Positions 59,705-64,000 of a DNA stretch of 64,000 nt are shown one piece after another (position 1 is the stretch's first letter; each line of letters opens with the position of its first letter). The notes below the pieces were generated by a model that had not been told where the DNA came from, made no database searches, and worked only from the letters and a program-made list of their open reading frames with translations. Source of the DNA: Apium graveolens (Eukaryota > Streptophyta > Magnoliopsida > Apiales > Apiaceae). The DNA lies in contig NC_133648.1 of the NCBI RefSeq assembly GCF_009905375.1, positions 304,870,565-304,934,564 on the forward strand, in the 5' to 3' direction. Position numbers and translations under genes: made by a program.

Positions 59705-60420
59705 AAAAATGTAATATACAATGGCACTCTTGTAAATTAACATAACTCTTAAGGTTAATCATAAACTGTTAAATGTATTATACGATCTGTGTACGGTTAA
59801 AAGAAGGAAGACGGTGGTGATTATTGTTAAGAGCTCACCTTTCACAACTAAAGATTGTTCATCTTTCATGAGTTTATATTTTCAGCATGTCTATAGCTGG
59901 TATCCGGCATGTAGATAGCTGGGTTGCCTTCGGCATGTCTATAGCTGGTGTCCGGCATTTAGATAGCTGTGGTGTCGCTTCTCCAATCTCATTTTATGCG
60001 ATTGGTGTTTCTGAACACTGGGCTAACCATAATTTTTATGTGATATGGTCAATTGCGATGTTGCTATTTTCGGATATGCTGCTGCAATTTGGATCGCTTG
60101 AGATGTCTTTGATTTTGTTTTTAATTTCAAGAATTTTTAAATTTTATGTGTTAATCGATGAGAAAACAAATCATCTAATTATTTTTAGTATGTTATTTGT
60201 TTTTATCACCCGGTTGTATCGACAGTTGGGGGTTTGTCCAGACTGTACTATATTCAATTTAGTGAGAACTTTCTGCATTTGTCAAAAAAAAAAGAAGGAA
60301 ACAATCTTCATTAAAAATTCTATTACTGATTTAGAATCTTATAAAAAGGAAACTGAATCATGATGATATAATGCAACTGAACAAATCACGTCACGCTCCT
60401 GTAGTGTGCTAAAACAAAAT
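59705..60420 (+). other. Unrecognised segment with an in-frame 48-bp repeat
   Basis: An open frame of 158 codons (59887-60363) starts with two copies of a 16-residue unit (MSIAGIRHVDSW / MSIAGVRHLDSC), from a 48-bp tandem repeat at 59885-59980. The rest is hydrophobic and A/T-biased and ends after an A-rich run at 60285-60299. No family recognised. It may be a chance frame or the 3' end of an old LINE. Confidence 0.3.
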
Positions 60421-61737
60421 CAAATCATTACACCCTGCAACTCAAAAACCCTGATAGCCACTTACGGAAGAGATGAACAAAACGTAAGTATCTCAATATT
60501 GTTATTACAAGTAAAATAACACTAACTAAAACTCTTTGAATTGTACGGATGATATTAGCTCGTTGTATACTGAAGAACATACAATAACACATGGGAGTTG
60601 GTTTTAGATTGTTAGGTTCCAATGATATTTAGATCATTTAAGGTATTTTTGTATGATTTACTAAGTTTGTATGTTCAATTTATTTAAGTGTTCTGTTAAT
60701 ATATAAAATTTATTTAGGTGTTTTGAGAGATTATCTTTTATTTTTTGAGATTTGTTAAATTTCGTTAAAGTGGTTTGTTCGGTATGTAATATTAGGGATG
60801 ATATTATAAGGAATGAAGAAGGTTTTCTAACAAAATCTAACATGAGTTTTTATACTCATGTTTTCGATTACTGCATGTTTGACAAAAGTTCTCTTTTGTT
60901 TAATGATTTTTTCTCATTCATTATTCGGGCTATTCTCCACAAATTTTTATTTTCATTTTTGGAAATTAATTACATTATGTCATGTATCTTTACAAAAACT
61001 GGTGTCAAACTTTTTTCAATAGATTCTGATAAAATCATGTTGTTCTATTTTGAGTTGCAAAGACGTTATTTTCTCTATTCTAGTAGTAAAAATTTAAAGT
61101 TAAGAGTTTCTAACTCAATATTTTTTTGTGTTCTTGCAGGATTTTGTAAGAGTTAATGGGAGATTCTAAAATTTGCTAAATATATTTTGTGATGTTATTG
61201 GGAGATAAACCAGATTATGCACAAGTAGTTTTGCAAGAGTTGGTGTACATGTTGACAAGTCTTAAATGATCACTAAAAGTTCTAACGGTGCAAAATGACA
61301 TTTTCGAAAACTGAAAGTTGATACAACATGCTTATTTTGTGTTTATTAGACAATATCTTTGTCTTTATGAACTGGATTTCTCGCCGGAGGCAATGAGAAT
61401 AGATTATATTAAATGTATGAGATGGAGGATATTAGGTCTTTTTCAATCAAAACCCATACTGAAGATGATCAAGTAGGAAGGCAAGTGCCTTTCCCTGTTC
61501 TTAACCAATAAACTATATGTATATTCTAGAGTTAGTCATGAGTCTTTAGGTCCCTGTTTATGAGAATTAGTCATGAGGCTTCAGGTCCCCTGTTCATGGA
61601 CCTGTTAATGTTCAAGGTCTAAGGTCTAATATGATTAAATGATGTTCTACTTGAAATGGTTATGTAGTATGAAGTCATATTGCAGAACTAAAAAAGTGGC
61701 TAGGGAAATCTCAATATGTTTTATGTCTGTGTATTTG
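60421..61737. other. Intergenic DNA
   Basis: The plus-strand frame at 60752-61156 is Phe/Ser/Leu-rich with no domain I recognise. Two imperfect copies of AGTCATGAG(T/G)CTT(T/C)AGGTCCC lie near 61535 and 61570. No gene supported. Confidence 0.45.
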
Positions 61738-61829
61738 TTTAGAATATTATGAAGTGTAATTCTAGTTATATGTAATGTAGTACTTTAGAATATTATGAAG
61801 TGTAATTCTAGTTATATCTAATGTAGTAC
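61738..61829. repeat. 46-bp tandem duplication
   Basis: 61738-61783 and 61784-61829, starting TTTAGAATATTATGAAGTG, differ at one base. Confidence 0.95.
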
Positions 61830-62659
61830 TTTAGTCCTCCAGGGATGTCACATGTGTAGTTCTTAAGGGATGTATAGAAGTTTAGTAATATTAATATATA
61901 TTAAGTTTATTTTACCAATTTAGAAATGGCTCTAAAATTCTTGTTATATATTGATATATTAATTATTAGTAATATTTGATGGGATAAGATATTTTTAAAT
62001 TATAAGTGGTAAGATTTTATTAAGTGCATTTTTTAAACCATTTTTTATATACAAAATTCTCTCAAGTGTTTTCTTGTTTTAAATAAGATTTTCTTACTAG
62101 ATTTTTTTTTGTGTAGATTCTACATTCTCTTGGGTAAATTCTCTTAAATAAGATTCTAGATTAATTTTTACTTTTTCTAAGTAACATTCTCTTAACAAAA
62201 TCCTTTGATATTAAGCTCTTTTCTAACAAAAGCTTTTAAAAATCGTAGAATGAACTTTGCAAAATATTAAAAATTATACAACACTTACCGATTATAATCT
62301 TAATAGTATAAAGAGTTTCCATATTACCATTTTGTAAAATAATTATAAAAATTTCAATACACTGAATATCTAATTTTCTAATAAAAAGATGAATGTATAT
62401 ATATTCATTTTTATTGATTAAATCATTTTCATCCTATGAAGATTCTACATGATCTAAAAAAAGATTGACAAGGATATTTATAGTAAATACTAGTTACCGA
62501 AAAGATTCATAAAATATTTAAATAAATATTTAAAGATGTGGAAAAATTTGATAGAGATATTTATGAAAACTAGCACCAATGATGAGCAGAATATTGCAAA
62601 CATCTTATGTATGATTACATTAAAAACTTGATAGATATATTTATGGTAAGTATTCTCTT
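61830..62659. other. AT-rich intergenic DNA
   Basis: Nothing recognised apart from repeated AGATTCTA/AAGATT(C/T)-type words. Confidence 0.5.
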
Positions 62660-63050
62660 AAAATTTGAACATAAATTTAAAAATTACCTATTATTTTTTG
62701 ATAAAAAATTAAAAAGAAGGAAGATTCTTTAAAAATATCACTAAATTTAGTGACATTTTTCTTATATACATCTTTTACTATAACTCTAAACTTCCACTAT
62801 GTGTTTGTATCAAATTTTAATTTATTTTCAATTTTCAAAAATAAAAATTAATGTTAAATATAATGAGATTTCATGAAATTTGTAATATTTTTTTGCTTTT
62901 TCAAAGTAAAATATTATGAAAAAAATTGAAGATTTACATTGTGCTAATACATAAAATTCACCGTATTTTCTAAATAACATACGAGATTTCAATAAATTTA
63001 CAGTATTTTTCTTAAAAGTTTCACCACGACATAAATAAAAGTAATTTATA
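62660..63050. repeat. Diverged direct repeat, copy 1
   Basis: Shares with 63265-63632 the ordered blocks TTTTTTGATAAAAA, TTGTATCAAATTTTA, TGAGATTTCATGAAAT, CATAC.GAGATTTCA and TTTCACCA.GACATAAATAA. Non-coding. Confidence 0.75.
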
Positions 63051-63264
63051 ACAAAAATTCTTTTAATCCATAACATACTATTTTCTTAATAACATCCTTT
63101 AACGATTTTCACTTTATTAAATAGTATTAACATTCTCCTAAGCTGCCCACTAAATGAAAAATAGTAAATCACATGGAAGATTCTATTACAACTTCCATTA
63201 AAAACAAAATAAAAATTCTTTTCTCTTTTAGTAATATATAATCTCTTAAAGATTCTATAAAAAG

Positions 63265-63632
63265 TTTGTCCACATAAATTTAAAAATTATTTTATAATTT
63301 TTTGATAAAAAGTTAAAAAAATGCTTTTTTCAAATCTTCAAGTTTAATGACATTTTCTTTGACATCATTGTGCTGTAATCTAATATTGTAAAATCCCACA
63401 CGTTTTGTATCAAATTTTATTTAATTTCAATTTTCAACAACTAAAATGAGATTTCATGAAATATATAATATTTTGTTAATAATTATTTTTTGTCTTTTTA
63501 AGTGTTATCAAATAATAAATTGAAATTTACATAATGCGAATACATATTTTATGTTCTAATTAACATACCGAGATTTCATTAAATTCTTAGTATTTTTAGT
63601 AAAAATTTCACCAGGACATAAATAACTATGTT
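63265..63632. repeat. Diverged direct repeat, copy 2
   Basis: Second copy, about 600 bp downstream in the same orientation with small insertions and deletions. The 215 bp between the copies and the last 370 bp of the window show no recognised feature. Confidence 0.75.
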
Positions 63633-64000
63633 AGTCCCATTGGGAGGAGTGTCGCACACATTTAAATATGAATAAAAAGTATAGTTATATAACTTCTTTT
63701 TTAAATTTCTTTTTTTAAATAAAAATAGTATGTTTTAAGTTTTATTCAGAAGATTTTTTTTGAAAAGGGTTATATTGCTATACTTTCTATTAATATTAAA
63801 ATGCATACTTAACAAATGATAATTGAAAGGCACAATACTGATTTATAATGAGATTCTTGTAATCCGTTAAATAAAAATTTCCTTAATTACATTTTTAAAA
63901 CGTTATTTGCCTTAGGGAGTGGTATTTACATTCTTCTAAAATTTCCACTAATATCTATTACAAGTTCCTTTAAAAAAATAAAAAATTCCATTAAAAAAAT

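Noticed and set aside
60752..61156. 134-residue plus-strand ORF
   Set aside because: Biased composition, no domain, no codon evidence.

Overview
This window is nuclear DNA from a flowering plant, most likely a eudicot. It is AT-rich, contains one spliced host gene with GT..AG introns, and is dominated by plant-type LTR retrotransposons (Athila, Tat and chromovirus lineages), an L1-type LINE and several MITEs. I cannot name the species from sequence alone. No bacterial operon, CRISPR array, rRNA gene or tRNA gene was recognised.

Layout. 1-12482: right part of an old chromovirus (element A, plus strand). An Athila element (325-7823, minus strand, 5-bp duplication GGCAG) is nested in its RNase H region. 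12483-15915: a pogo-like transposase relic, two MITE-like repeats in opposite orientation, a Harbinger/Tourist-type MITE, and the C-terminal end of a molybdenum-cofactor-sulfurase-like pseudogene. 16070-19381: the one convincing host gene, a UBE2T/UBC37-like ubiquitin-conjugating enzyme in six exons, with a hAT-type MITE in intron 3. 19382-28690: AT-rich intergenic DNA with foldback elements, microsatellites, a degenerate repeat field and exon-like pieces of no recognised gene. 28690-31195: 5'-truncated LINE. 32457-43999: a Tat-lineage element (element B, duplication GCATC) carrying an antisense spliced gene, tandem repeats before its 3' LTR, and a solo Athila LTR (duplication GATGC) in its gag. 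45982-48000: a 676-bp unit present three times in tandem, each with the first exon of an RPA1/DUF223-like gene, followed by a B3-like gene relic. 49682-59704: a nearly complete chromovirus (element C) with an extra reading frame between primer-binding site and gag. 59705-64000: AT-rich DNA with small tandem duplications and one large diverged direct repeat.

None of the retroelement polyproteins is open throughout; all carry stops or frameshifts. By-eye LTR comparison gives about 2% divergence for C, 3% for B and 5% for the nested Athila copy, so C is youngest and A (the Athila target) oldest. The most interesting items are the antisense gene of element B, which is far better preserved than the pol of the same element; the palindromic, fast-changing GC-rich block in the Athila LTRs; the extra ORF of element C; and the triplicated DUF223 exon.
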